Positions 1 through 9,085 of a DNA stretch of 60,982 bases are shown one piece after another. Under the pieces are notes generated by a model that saw nothing but the letters and a program-made list of their open reading frames with translations, made no database searches and was not told the origin of the DNA. Origin of the DNA: Paenibacillus alvei (lineage in GTDB: Bacteria; Bacillota; Bacilli; Paenibacillales; NBRC-103111); assembly GCA_945881905.1 (NCBI GenBank), contig CAMCVV010000001.1, positions 1 to 60,982 of the forward strand, in the 5' to 3' direction. A program made the position numbers and the translations under genes. Numbering within the stretch: position 1 is the stretch's first letter; each line of letters starts with the position of its first letter.

Positions 1-21
1 ACCTTTGATAACTCATTCCCC

Positions 22-639
22 CTACATATGATCAAATATCCAAGATGCGAATTTCCATCTACCTGCATGTTGTCTATTAGTTATTGCATCACTATTGTCA
101 TGGTATACCGTTGCGACTGTGTTGGTATACTTGTCGATCACTACAGCTACTTTATTGTTGGGGTCTACCATAACTCTTGAGTTCCAAGTGATATCATCGA
201 ATTTTAACACGTGTAACATACCTGTTGACTTTTCTGCTAAGACATTATCTACCATACGACCGGTTATTCCTCGAAGTGCCATTCTCTCTACGGCATGTCT
301 TGATAATGTAGTAGTTACATTTTTACTCGTTGCTTTTACAGTAACACTTCTGTAGTGCTTAGGGTCCGGTAACTGTTTAGCTACGTATTCAGCTAATTTC
401 ATGACGATTCGAGCAAGTTGTCTTTTCTCTCTTACGCTTGATTGCTGTTCTAACTGATTAGCGTTCATCGCTTCACGGTAAGCTATTTCGTAGGGGTCAT
501 TGTCAATATCATATGACGCGACTTCGACATCATGAGAATTAATTTGGGAATCAACTGGCATATTTCGAGCAGCGGATACTGGTATAACGAGTGCTAACGA
601 CAAAATGATAGATACGAATAACAATAAATGTTTTCTCAA
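22..639 (-). CDS. secreted protein with DUF4258-like domain
   Basis: A 205-residue exported protein. The start chosen is the TTG at 639, seven bases after a perfect AGGAGG (647-652); it gives a textbook signal peptide (RK, a hydrophobic stretch, then an AAR-type cleavage region) which a longer upstream ATG reading would bury. The C-terminal half contains a motif S-x-HA-x2-RM-x2-RGI followed by a VMVDPNNKVAVVIDK-type strand pair, resembling DUF4258/BECR-fold domains known from toxins and small RNA-binding proteins. Whether it is a nuclease is inference; it stands alone, with no visible immunity partner. The gene lies almost at the window edge, so its downstream neighbour is unseen. Confidence 0.7.
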   Translation of the reverse strand: MRKHLLLFVSIILSLALVIPVSAARNMPVDSQINSHDVEVASYDIDNDPYEIAYREAMNANQLEQQSSVREKRQLARIVMKLAEYVAKQLPDPKHYRSVTVKATSKNVTTTLSRHAVERMALRGITGRMVDNVLAEKSTGMLHVLKFDDITWNSRVMVDPNNKVAVVIDKYTNTVATVYHDNSDAITNRQHAGRWKFASWIFDHM

Positions 640-857
640 TCGAATTCCTCCTGGAGTATACGTGATGTGTCCAGGAGACATAGTACCACATTATATAAAT
701 AAAGTAAATTAATGGTTATTAATCAAGTTCATGATGATTCCCTCTTATGTAAAGGAATAGCCTTGACATGCTCCTTGAATCTGAACTTACGGATCATCAT
801 ATGCTCAGAGTTGGGCGTATAGACAACCATGAGGACGGTTCTTCTGCCTAACCCAGT

Positions 858-1448
858 CTACTGACTATACTTTGTGAGTGTGTAATCTAGTAAGGTGCTT
901 ATTTCGATTTGTTGTAATTGCTCTAGGAGGTGGCGTGACTCTGCTGTACCTTGGCCGCTCTCTTGTAATTGAATGATGTCGACGAAGTTGTCGCACGTCC
1001 AATTGCGAAGATCGCGATACTGTTGGAGTGAACGGAGGATAGGACTGAGCGTATACGCATCTAGCTCAGGTAGGTGATTCATTAATTCCGCGATGTGACC
1101 TGCTACCGTCTGTTTCACGGGATGGTGGCCTGCACAGCTGAACCAGTACTTGCTGTTCGCATAGTCTTGTTCCATGCGATGCATGATGGCATGCCAGTAG
1201 TCGCCTGTCATTTCACCTTCAATGTGTTGTGCATAGCTGTGTGATCGGTTTAGACTATCATTGCACAAGTGAAGTCCAGCCATCAGCGCAATGCGTGTCG
1301 GATCTGTTCCTTCTGTTTCTTCAGTTTGTCTTGCCCACGTTACGATTTCAGCTTCAAGTGTAGTATTCCATATCTGCTGAGGCGATAACTTGGACAATTC
1401 GGTCCGGCTTTCTAGGCTAGCCAGGATACTTCGTAACCCTTCATTCAT
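858..1448 (-). CDS. conserved protein of unknown function (His/Trp-rich motif)
   Basis: A 196-residue cytosolic protein. The ATG at 1448 is preceded at seven bases by GAGGAGG (1456-1462), which decides the start over longer upstream readings. The centre carries a striking cluster: NDSLNRSHSYAQ, then YWHAIMHRME-x-DYANSKYWF-x-CAGHHPV. Similar His/Trp/Asp-rich blocks occur in uncharacterised proteins of Planctomycetes, Bacteroidetes and Firmicutes as far as I recall. The number of invariant-looking His, Asp and Glu residues suggests a metal site, but this is inference and I assign no function. No signal peptide or membrane segment. It appears monocistronic, with more than 170 bases to the gene on its downstream side. 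Confidence 0.72.
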   Translation of the reverse strand: MNEGLRSILASLESRTELSKLSPQQIWNTTLEAEIVTWARQTEETEGTDPTRIALMAGLHLCNDSLNRSHSYAQHIEGEMTGDYWHAIMHRMEQDYANSKYWFSCAGHHPVKQTVAGHIAELMNHLPELDAYTLSPILRSLQQYRDLRNWTCDNFVDIIQLQESGQGTAESRHLLEQLQQIEISTLLDYTLTKYSQ

Positions 1449-1946
1449 CGCGAAACCTCCTCTATGTGGGATACAATCAATACAACTAGCAATTGTCTCA
1501 TCCAATGAACGCATCATCCGTATTGCAGTGTCGATTCTTATGTTACTTATTATCGTCTGGATATACAAGGGTAACTATTGTGAGCTTAGGGAACAGGTTC
1601 TGTAATGCAGAAGCAGATCCTTTTCCGAAAAAATCGACTATGATCTAAATAAAATCGATTCGACATAATCAGAAAATACCATCTCCTATGGTGCTAGCTA
1701 TGAAGTGCATTGAAATCCGATAACATAGCAAAAGGTTTATGACAGGCACTACATGTATATCACCTTCGCATGATCTCCACACCATGTGCTGACTTGTTTG
1801 GGGTATGCTCATGAAGGCCTTCGCTTGCTGAAGAATGATGCCAGATCGTATTCGGAAGTCTTTCTGAAGTGGATATATCCTCGATACTTGTACTGATGTG
1901 ACGTTCTAGGTCTAATCGTATGGAGCGAAGCAGCGAATGCCTATGA

Positions 1947-2195
1947 ATATTCGGGGGTATCTCCTATAAGAAAAGTGAATGGGAGGGTTGGGGGTATTCG
2001 GGAGCCGTGAACGATGAAGATTTTGCTGAACGGTTGCGTAATGTCATTCAGCCGCTGATGATTTCTGGCGTTTTGCAGGGTTATTGTTATACCCAACTCA
2101 CTGATGTTGAACAGGAAATTAACGGTCTCTTGACGTATGATCGCGTACCAAAAATGGCTATCGAACTGATTAAAGCCATTATTGATGGGAAGTAG
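1947..2195 (+). pseudogene. C-terminal remnant of a glycoside hydrolase family 2 enzyme
   Basis: An open stretch of 82 codons that begins directly after an in-frame TGA (1944-1946), with no credible start until a GTG at 2007. It reads FGGISYKKSEW-EGWGYSG, then a segment with GVLQGYCYTQLTDVEQE and NGLLTYDR. These are the hallmarks of the end of the TIM barrel of family 2 beta-galactosidase/beta-glucuronidase-like enzymes (normally 600 or more residues). Everything upstream of the TEFGG-type motif is absent; 1569-1946 holds no recognisable coding sequence. It is therefore a decayed gene end, although the short 62-codon GTG reading could be mistaken for a real small gene. Confidence 0.8.
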
Positions 2196-2290
2196 CTAGT
2201 GTGGTATGGTGCCACAACAGCGAATATGCAAGAAGTGTAGAGTTCTCTAGACGATGCATTCTTAGAGCTTCACATCAGATCATGATGATC

Positions 2291-2341
2291 GACTTCAGCG
2301 ATGTAAGCTTTGAATGTATTCAGGATGAAACCGCTGAAGTC
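2291..2341 (+). repeat. inverted repeat, possible terminator of the lost GH2 gene
   Basis: A perfect 10-bp inverted repeat (2291-2300 and 2332-2341) with a 31-base loop is followed by a T-rich stretch (TTATTTTGTCTTT). It lies about 95 bases after the GH2 remnant. The large loop makes it a weak terminator candidate. Confidence 0.35.
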
Positions 2342-2387
2342 TTATTTTGTCTTTAATGATATGAAAGACCTTACCCTTGCCTAGGTT

Positions 2388-2408
2388 ATACTGTATCATA
2401 TACAGTAT
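2388..2408. promoter_or_regulatory. palindromic operator candidate upstream of the SDR-type gene
   Basis: A perfect dyad with 9-bp arms and a 3-base centre (ATACTGTAT-CAT-ATACAGTAT) lies 45 bases before the TTG start of the next gene. Its size and symmetry fit a binding site for a dimeric repressor. The TATACT within its left arm could serve as a -10 box. No regulator gene of its own is nearby, so the cognate protein is unknown. Confidence 0.5.
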
Positions 2409-2452
2409 GATTAGCATGTACATCATTTAAGGAAGCAAAGGGGTGGACTTTC

Positions 2453-3922
2453 TTGAATCATTCGCAACATAAAGAAGACCAAGGACAAAGTCAATTACCG
2501 AAAATTGTCATTGCTGGAGCAAGTGGTTACATTGGTGGGAATCTCATCAAAGAACTTATGAACGATGCACAGATCATCGCGCTCACTCGCAAAGTATCGA
2601 GCCAACAACAAGCGAATCAACAAGTCACCTGGCGTACATGTGATTTGTTCTCGATGTTGGAAGCAGAGGAGTGCTTGCGTGGAGCAGACTATGCGGTTTA
2701 TCTGGTACATTCGATGATTCCCTCTGCTCGATTAACGCAAGGTAGCTTTCAAGATATGGATGTCATTCTTGCAGATAACTTTGCGCAAGCTGCCGTTAAA
2801 GCAGGTGTGAAACAGATTGTGTATCTAAGTGGATTGATTCCTAACACAGAGCATCTGTCGCGGCATTTGAAAAGTCGATTGGAAGTAGAACAAGTTCTGA
2901 GCTCCTACACTGTACCTGTTACGACATTGCGTGCGGGGTTAATTGTCGGACCTCGCGGATCTTCTTTCCCTATTCTGGTCAAACTCGTCAAACGACTACC
3001 TATTATGCTCCTTCCGCAGTGGACTCAAACGAAAACTCACCCGATTGCATTAGTGGATGTGATCCATGCTTTACAGCAATGTATAGGCCATACGCCTGTA
3101 TATCACAAAATTATAGATTTAGGTGGTCCCGAAGTGATGACCTACAAGGAAATGATGGTGCTTACCGCAAAAGCTTTAGGGAAAACTCGCTATCTTTTAC
3201 AAATCCCTTACTTTACAGTAACGCTTTCTCGGCTCTGGGTAAGTCTAACGACGCAAACGCCTAAGAATTTAGTCTATCCGCTCATTGAAAGCTTGATCCA
3301 TCCGATGACAGCTCAACCAGAGCGCATGGTTGAAGGCATCAGTTTCGGTAAAACCCCTTTCTTACAATCTGCAATTGATGCGATTCACATCGAGAATGAG
3401 CTGATCAATCATCAAAGCAAGCAACCTTATCAGCGGAAGTCTTCAACGTCTTCAGTGCAAGAGGACACTGTGCGGTCTGTCCAGAGATTGTATGTACCCG
3501 AAGGCAGGGATGCGGTATGGGTAGCTATGCACTATATCAAGTGGTTGGCGTATTTTCTCAAGCCATTGATTCGTGTAGAGATTGAAGATACGCATAACTG
3601 TAGGCTGTACGCGCTGATCGGGAAGAAACCCTTGTTGGAGCTGACTTTCTCCGAAATACGGAGTACGCCTCTTCGAGCATTATTTTATATTACGGGTGGG
3701 AAGCTAGCTTCGACCAGAGGAAGTCATCCCGGTAGGATGGAATTCAGATTCATCCCTGGAACGAACGCATGTATGGCAGCCATACATGACTTCATGCCTG
3801 CTCTACCTTGGTTTATATACAAATATACGCAAGCGAAGATGCACCTCTGGGTCATGAGCAGGTTTAAGAAGCACTTGCTGCGCATGAGCAAAGACGCATC
3901 ATCTGCGAAGAACATGATCTAG
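2453..3922 (+). CDS. SDR/NmrA-like NAD(P)-binding protein with large C-terminal domain
   Basis: A 489-residue protein starting at TTG, preceded by AAAGGGG. Residues about 17-300 form a Rossmann domain: GASGYIGG nucleotide-binding loop, YLVHSM and YLSGL strands, and a segment typical of atypical (a5) short-chain dehydrogenases. A divergent C-terminal domain of about 130 residues follows a polar linker, with blocks resembling the C-terminal halves of YbjT/DUF2867-type proteins (ALFYITGGKLASTRG, MEFRFIPG). The exact substrate is unknown; homologues are often annotated NAD(P)H-binding or nucleoside-sugar epimerase. The 3' end overlaps the frame of the following glycosyltransferase remnant, so the two were probably a translationally coupled pair before the second gene decayed. 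Confidence 0.75.
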   Translation: MNHSQHKEDQGQSQLPKIVIAGASGYIGGNLIKELMNDAQIIALTRKVSSQQQANQQVTWRTCDLFSMLEAEECLRGADYAVYLVHSMIPSARLTQGSFQDMDVILADNFAQAAVKAGVKQIVYLSGLIPNTEHLSRHLKSRLEVEQVLSSYTVPVTTLRAGLIVGPRGSSFPILVKLVKRLPIMLLPQWTQTKTHPIALVDVIHALQQCIGHTPVYHKIIDLGGPEVMTYKEMMVLTAKALGKTRYLLQIPYFTVTLSRLWVSLTTQTPKNLVYPLIESLIHPMTAQPERMVEGISFGKTPFLQSAIDAIHIENELINHQSKQPYQRKSSTSSVQEDTVRSVQRLYVPEGRDAVWVAMHYIKWLAYFLKPLIRVEIEDTHNCRLYALIGKKPLLELTFSEIRSTPLRALFYITGGKLASTRGSHPGRMEFRFIPGTNACMAAIHDFMPALPWFIYKYTQAKMHLWVMSRFKKHLLRMSKDASSAKNMI

Positions 3923-3924
3923 AT

Positions 3925-4599
3925 GAAAGGTGGGAATCATTTCGGTGGGGGAGCGCTTCACTTCCAACGGTATCTGTCATTATTTCAGCGAAGGAAGAGG
4001 AAATGCATATCCAACAAACGATTCGATCTTTGCTTGAGCAAAACGATATCAACATGGAGATCATTGCAGTAAATGATCGTTCTGTCGATCAAACAGGTAG
4101 CAAGATGGAAGCAATGAAGTCTTCGTCTGAAGGTATCGAAACGATAACAATTCCAATAAAAACGATACACATAGACACTTTACCGAGTGGGTGGTTGGGG
4201 AAGAACCATGCGATGTATCAAGGTTACTTGCATGCGCAGGGAGAGATTCTGTTATTTACTGATGCAGATGTGTTGTTTCGTCCAAGTACTCTCCATGATG
4301 CTGTGATGTATATGAAGTCGGAGCAAGTAGATCACATCACACTCATGCCTAAGATGATCGCCAATAGCTTTGTGCTTAGAGCATTTGTACATTACTTCAT
4401 GTATTCATTAAGCTTCATCATAAAACCACACACGGCCAATGACGATAAGAAGCACAAAAATGGCATAGGTATCTGAGGTTGATGGGTATCCCACCTTAAG
4501 CAAGCTGTTGAAGGATTAGAGAAGAACTTCTTCTCGGGATACTGCTTTTGCCAGATGGACCAGGTAATTTCTATATGGTATCCATTATACGAATCGTAA
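3925..4599 (+). pseudogene. decayed family 2 glycosyltransferase
   Basis: One reading frame contains LPTVSVIISAKEEE, a LFTDADVLFRP block (DxD-like sugar-nucleotide site), a membrane-like stretch near 4360-4430, then KPHTANDDK, two in-frame TGA codons (4474, 4480) and a tail VSHLKQAVEGLEKNFF ending at TAA 4597. These match, in order, pieces of membrane-anchored GT2 enzymes of about 370 residues. The N-terminal helix and any start codon in frame before 4003 are missing, and the acceptor-site segment between KANDDK and the GLEKN block is deleted. A 157-codon ORF from ATG 4003 exists but cannot give a complete enzyme. Confidence 0.75.
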
Positions 4600-4706
4600 C
4601 ATGTCATCATGATGAGGAAATCAGTGGACACAGGATTTACTTACCAAATGAGGATATACGGTTACTCCATGATGAGATAGAATGGGGTTTATCTGAGGAG
4701 AAATGA
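4575..4706 (+). CDS. short unrecognised ORF before rlmN (43 aa)
   Basis: The reading from ATG 4575 to TGA 4704 encodes 43 residues with coding-like composition: a hydrophobic start, a CHHDEE patch and an acidic tail (DEIEWGLSEE). The same frame stays open upstream into the glycosyltransferase remnant. There is no convincing ribosome site, so it may be the tail of another lost gene rather than an expressed peptide. It ends nine bases before rlmN. Confidence 0.25.
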   Translation: MVSIIRIVTCHHDEEISGHRIYLPNEDIRLLHDEIEWGLSEEK

Positions 4707-4715
4707 GGTTTACAC

Positions 4716-5771
4716 ATGAATCGCACATCCATATATGGATTAACTATAGAACAATTGACCGCGTGGCTTATGGAGCGCGGGCATAAGAAACATCGCGCCA
4801 TGCAAGTGTGGGATTGGCTATATCGGAAGCGGGTTGCGAGTTTCTCCGAGATGATCGATGTCCATCCAGGGTGTATCCAATTATTAGCGGAACAATTCTG
4901 CATTCATTCACTAGATGAACACACGAGGCAACAATCGGCAGATGGAACAGTGAAGTTCTTATTTCGACTCCATGACAGCAACCTCATCGAGACGGTACTG
5001 ATGAGGCATAAATTCGGTTTATCCGTATGTGTGACGACTCAAGTAGGCTGTAACATCGGATGTAGTTTCTGTGCAAGTGGATTAATACCGAAAAGTCGTG
5101 ATCTGATGAGTGGGGAAATCGTAGAGCAAATCATGAACGTCCAGCATTATCTCGATCAAGCAGGTCATCATGACAAAGTCAGTCATATTGTCGTGATGGG
5201 CATCGGGGAACCTTTCGACAATTTTGACAACGTAGTCAACTTCATTCAAGTGGTCAAAGATCCCAAAGGTCTAGCGATTGGACCTCGACATATTACCGTC
5301 TCTACAAGCGGTTTAGCTGATCAGATCATGGCTTTCGCCGATACGGGTTTACAAGTAAACCTAGCGATCTCGCTACATGCACCTAATAACGAGTTGCGAA
5401 CCAGAATTATGAAAATCAATCGTGCCATTCCACTAGAGAAACTACTAGCAGCGATTGATTATTACGCAACAAGAACGAATCGCCGGATAACGTTGGAGTA
5501 TATCCTACTCAAAGATGTCAATGATCACAGACTGCATGCTCACGAACTCGTTGAATTGATTGGTCATCGACGGCAACTCGTGAATGTGAACTTAATCCCC
5601 TATAATCCGGTTGATGAGCATAGTCAATACCAGCGAAGCGAGCAGGCAACCATCGTTGCATTCTATGATGTCCTGAAGAAGCATAGCATCAGCTGTAGTG
5701 TGCGCATGGAGCATGGAGCGGATATCGATGCTGCTTGTGGTCAGTTACGAAGCAAACACATGGTGAACTGA
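4716..5771 (+). CDS. rlmN: 23S rRNA (adenine2503-C2)-methyltransferase RlmN
   Basis: This radical SAM enzyme of 351 residues methylates A2503 of 23S rRNA (and tRNA A37 in some bacteria). The N-terminal accessory domain (IYGLTIEQL ... [15 protein letters not shown]) precedes the CX3CX2C cluster at Cys112, Cys116 and Cys119. GIGEPFDN, the STSGL segment and the C-terminal ACGQL block with the resolving cysteine are all present. Length is normal for the family. A GAGGAGAAATGAGG ribosome site overlaps the preceding short reading frame. It could belong to the Cfr-like paralogue group, but the N-terminus is RlmN-like. Confidence 0.93.
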   Translation: MNRTSIYGLTIEQLTAWLMERGHKKHRAMQVWDWLYRKRVASFSEMIDVHPGCIQLLAEQFCIHSLDEHTRQQSADGTVKFLFRLHDSNLIETVLMRHKFGLSVCVTTQVGCNIGCSFCASGLIPKSRDLMSGEIVEQIMNVQHYLDQAGHHDKVSHIVVMGIGEPFDNFDNVVNFIQVVKDPKGLAIGPRHITVSTSGLADQIMAFADTGLQVNLAISLHAPNNELRTRIMKINRAIPLEKLLAAIDYYATRTNRRITLEYILLKDVNDHRLHAHELVELIGHRRQLVNVNLIPYNPVDEHSQYQRSEQATIVAFYDVLKKHSISCSVRMEHGADIDAACGQLRSKHMVN

Positions 5772-5827
5772 AGATTCGATGCACCATCATGATGAACGGA
5801 GAGTTCATTTCTACAGAGATTACGAAC

Positions 5828-6217
5828 TCACACTTCATTTCGCCATGTATGCAGAGGTTGCCAGTTCAACATCTGCTTTGCTAAGTCATGATTCAACAAT
5901 GTTTCGTAACGACCAAGCGGGACACGAAAGTCGTGTACTTGCGGATATTGAGCAGTCATTAAATCCTTGCTAGGGATGTCCATACTCGTGTCATCTGATG
6001 ATAGATTAAGGGCAATAGCTCCTAGCCCATCGGCTTCAATCGCTAAGCGGCAAGACACGACCTGCATACCCGTCCGGCGATGAAACATATCAGCAGTTAA
6101 TTCATTAACAACTTTAGAGAGACCATAGCTATCTTGTGGAAGCTGAGGGTGTTCTTCATCCATGGGTACATAGTGAGGTGCAATTGGATGAACCGCAAAT
6201 ACAATGCCGTATGAATT
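5828..6217 (-). pseudogene. remnant of an NAD-dependent epimerase/dehydratase
   Basis: The minus-strand frame opens after a TAG (6218-6220) and reads IVFAVHP ... MDEEHPQLPQDSYGLSKVV, then RTGMQVVSCRLA, then NLSSDDTSMD and a C-terminal RYETLLNHDLAKQMLNWQP block. The YGLSK block is the catalytic YxxxK of extended SDR sugar epimerases. The Rossmann N-terminus (GxxGxxG) is missing, and about 70 residues between CRLA and the SSDDT block are deleted in frame. The 111-codon ORF starting at 6163 is therefore not a functional enzyme. Confidence 0.78.
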
Positions 6218-6294
6218 CTATGACCACCCATTTACCCAGATGGCCACTGCCACAAGCACTACAATTTGTTTGTTCAATGCAGTCGGACCCTCTA

Positions 6295-7245
6295 TCATTC
6301 ATTTGTGATAGCTATGATTTCCTCAATCTGAGCGAGCACTTCCTGAGTAAGTTCAAGCTCGGAAGCTTTTGCATTTTCTTCGATTTGTTGCGGATTGCTT
6401 GCTCCGACCAACGCACTGGCTACATTAGCTTGACGGAGAATCCATGCTAGAGCCAGTTGACCTACAGTGATGTCTAGATGATGAGCAATTTTCGACAATT
6501 GCTGAACTTGAGCGATTCTTTGTTCTGTTATGCCTTTACGCATCCAATCTAGTTTAGCGGCTCTACTATCTGTAGGAATGTCTTGTAACGACGTGTACTT
6601 ACCTGTCAACAAACCTTGAGCAAGGGGAGAGAAGACGACCTGGCTGATGCCGATTTGCTCACCCAGAGGGATAATCTCTTTTTCAATATAACGATTGAAC
6701 ATATTGTAAACGGGTTGATTCACTACGATGCGATCTAGTGCGTATTGCTCAGCAAGTCCATGAGCAAGCGCCATTTGGGAAGGTGTCCATTCACTGACGC
6801 CAACATAGAGCACTTTGCCTTGTGAAACCAAGTCGTCCAAAGCACGAAGAGTCTCTTCCAAGGGAGTTTCTGTATCATAACGATGGCAATAATAGACATC
6901 GATATAGTCCATACCCAATCTCTGCAAACTCGCATCGCATTGCTCTCTGATGTGCTTGCGTGATAATCCACGATCATTCGGTCCGTCACCCATTTGACCA
7001 AAAACCTTTGTGGCCAAAACATAGGATTCCCGCGGATAATCCTTCAATGTAGCGCCGACGACTTTCTCCGCTGCCCCTCGTTCATACACATTAGCTGTAT
7101 CGAAGAAGTTAATACCCAGTTCATATGCTTTGCGAATTGATTGTACAGCGTTCTCTTGCTCGACATAACCACCATAAGTTAACCAACTGCCTAAGCTAAT
7201 TTCACTAACTTTCAAACCCGTTTTTCCTAATTTACGATATTTCAT
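6295..7245 (-). CDS. aldo/keto reductase, Kv-beta/YghZ-like
   Basis: A 316-residue NADPH-dependent aldo/keto reductase. The catalytic tetrad is visible: Asp and Tyr in FFDTANVYERG, Lys in LATKVFGQMG and His in YYCHRYD. LVGASNP and the following segment form the cofactor-binding end. Domain order and the GGYVEQENA loop are typical of AKR family 6 (potassium-channel beta-like) proteins. GGAGG lies eight bases before the ATG. It is co-directional with the iron alcohol dehydrogenase upstream, 60 bases away, suggesting a two-gene aldehyde-reduction unit; the physiological substrate is not evident. Confidence 0.9.
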   Translation of the reverse strand: MKYRKLGKTGLKVSEISLGSWLTYGGYVEQENAVQSIRKAYELGINFFDTANVYERGAAEKVVGATLKDYPRESYVLATKVFGQMGDGPNDRGLSRKHIREQCDASLQRLGMDYIDVYYCHRYDTETPLEETLRALDDLVSQGKVLYVGVSEWTPSQMALAHGLAEQYALDRIVVNQPVYNMFNRYIEKEIIPLGEQIGISQVVFSPLAQGLLTGKYTSLQDIPTDSRAAKLDWMRKGITEQRIAQVQQLSKIAHHLDITVGQLALAWILRQANVASALVGASNPQQIEENAKASELELTQEVLAQIEEIIAITNE

Positions 7246-7305
7246 ACGAATTCCTCCATTTCATTGATCAATGATGTGTTCACATCAACGTGATTGTTCA
7301 TTATT

Positions 7306-8475
7306 TTATAAGCTCATGTTCAAAATTGCTCGAACATCACTCGCATCTAGTTGCTGGAACGATCCGATATTACCGAAGGACACTGCTTCGGCAGCCATTC
7401 TGTCGAATTGAGAATCATCAATATTCACACTCGTCAGTGTGGCAGGCATACCGATTCGATTGAAATAATCACGCGTGGCTTGTATACCAGCAAGCGCAAT
7501 CTCTTCATCCGATTTCCCTATCGGATTCACATGCCATACCCGAAGTGCCAATTGTACGAAACGGTCGATTCGGCTTGAATAGACATAGGTCATCCAGTTC
7601 GGGAAGACGATCGCCAGTCCTGCGCCGTGAGCAATATCATAGATCGCACTGATTTCATGTTCGATGCCATGCGACGCCCAGTCAGTATCCATACCCACAC
7701 TGATCATACCGCCATTCAATGCATAAGTACCGCAGAGCATCAGGTTGGCACGAGCATGCAGATCATGCGGGTTGGTGAGTGCGAGTTCACCATTCTCAAT
7801 CACGGTTTGTAGAATCGATTCACACAATCGTTCTTGAAGCGGAGTATGAAGAGTTAGACTGAAATATTGCTCGAATACATGGGACATGATGTCGACAATC
7901 CCATTCCCTGTTTGATCGCGTGGCACAGAGCAAGTCAGTGTTGGATCGAGAATCGAGAATTTCGGATAAGCATGAATACTTCCGAAAGCTTTCTTCAGCT
8001 TTTGATCCCAATGTGTAATGACCGCATTGCCGTTCATCTCTGAACCGGTTGCAGATAACGTCAGCACAGTACCTAACGGAATTGCAGAAGTAATCTCAGC
8101 TTTGCGTATGAGGAAATCCCACACATCACCTATGTAAGGCACACCTACCGCTATGGCTTTGGCAGCGTCAAGAACACTTCCGCCTCCAACGGCAAGAATG
8201 AAATCCACGTCGTGCTCTCGACATAATGCGATCCCTTTGTTCACAGTGGTTAATCGGGGATTCGGTTCGACACCAGCAAGTTCAATGAAACGAATATGAA
8301 CTTCTCTCAATTGATGCAATACACGGTCATAAATACCATTGTTCTGGATACTCCCCCCGCCATACACCAGAAGCACGTTCGTGCCACCGAATTTTTGAAT
8401 GGATTGACCTAAGTGGTTCAATGAATCTGTACCGAATACGATTTCCGTCGGATTATGGAATTGAAAGTTGTTCAT
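7306..8475 (-). CDS. iron-containing alcohol dehydrogenase (YqhD/BDH-like)
   Basis: A 389-residue type III alcohol dehydrogenase that would interconvert aldehydes and alcohols with NAD(P)H. It has the FHNPTEIVFG N-terminus, the GGGSVLDAAKAIA nucleotide-binding loop, and the metal-ligand region DIMSHVFEQY ... ISAIYDIAHGAGLAIVFP, with its Asp and three His. The family profile is that of YqhD/YugJ-type butanol dehydrogenases. GAGGAGG lies eight bases before the ATG. It is divergent from an HxlR regulator that shares a 145-base intergenic region, so that regulator probably controls this gene and the reductase downstream. Confidence 0.92.
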   Translation of the reverse strand: MNNFQFHNPTEIVFGTDSLNHLGQSIQKFGGTNVLLVYGGGSIQNNGIYDRVLHQLREVHIRFIELAGVEPNPRLTTVNKGIALCREHDVDFILAVGGGSVLDAAKAIAVGVPYIGDVWDFLIRKAEITSAIPLGTVLTLSATGSEMNGNAVITHWDQKLKKAFGSIHAYPKFSILDPTLTCSVPRDQTGNGIVDIMSHVFEQYFSLTLHTPLQERLCESILQTVIENGELALTNPHDLHARANLMLCGTYALNGGMISVGMDTDWASHGIEHEISAIYDIAHGAGLAIVFPNWMTYVYSSRIDRFVQLALRVWHVNPIGKSDEEIALAGIQATRDYFNRIGMPATLTSVNIDDSQFDRMAAEAVSFGNIGSFQQLDASDVRAILNMSL

Positions 8476-8620
8476 GTATCTGCCTCCTCATAGTCCATCG
8501 TATCCTATTCTATAGGTATTTGTATGAAATATATAGTAGTGAATTTATTATGATGTTATACTGTTTTACATAGTTACTATACTATACTTTATTAAATGAC
8601 ATTGATAGGTGGCAGTTAAT

Positions 8621-8956
8621 ATGTCCATACACTCTAATTACATTCCCAAGGAACCTGTTTATATCGAATGTTCGATCGAGAAAACCATGAATGTCATGGG
8701 TGGGAAATGGTCTTTTTTCGTACTTCGTGAGCTTTTTTGTGGTACCAAACGATTTGGAGAGCTGCAGAGAACGATTCCTTCCATCAGTCCAACTGCATTG
8801 ACGAATACACTGCGTCATCTTGAAGAACATGGAGTTCTGGAACGACATGTGTTTCCAACGGTGCCAGTGAAAGTGGAATACACCCTAACACCCAAAGGAG
8901 AAGATCTCCATAATATTTTTAAAGAAATGAAGCTTTGGTCAGCAAAGTGGACATAA
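8621..8956 (+). CDS. HxlR-family winged-helix regulator
   Basis: A 111-residue MarR/HxlR-type transcription factor. It has the diagnostic N-terminal Cys (VYIECSIEKTM), GGKWSFFVLRELFCG, a recognition helix region (SISPTALTNTLRHLEEHGVL), and the YTLTPKG wing. ATG 8621 is chosen because AGGTGG lies eight bases before it; a GTG at 8609 lies inside that ribosome site. HxlR proteins often sense aldehydes or disulfide stress through the N-terminal Cys and control adjacent dehydrogenase genes. Its divergent position beside an alcohol dehydrogenase fits that, but the effector is inferred. Confidence 0.9.
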   Translation: MSIHSNYIPKEPVYIECSIEKTMNVMGGKWSFFVLRELFCGTKRFGELQRTIPSISPTALTNTLRHLEEHGVLERHVFPTVPVKVEYTLTPKGEDLHNIFKEMKLWSAKWT

Positions 8957-9085
8957 ATTACATGAAATATGACAATAAGCAGAGCTTAAACACGGGTGAT
9001 TCTCAGATCACGGGCGAATCATTGATGAACAGGATAACATGCCATCACATAGAAGTCGAAATCCACAGAAGAAGTTAATCTTGAT

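Noticed and set aside
6136-6450. 104-codon plus-strand frame between the epimerase remnant and the aldo/keto reductase
   Set aside because: It overlaps the 3' end of the intact reductase and reads as low-similarity sequence.
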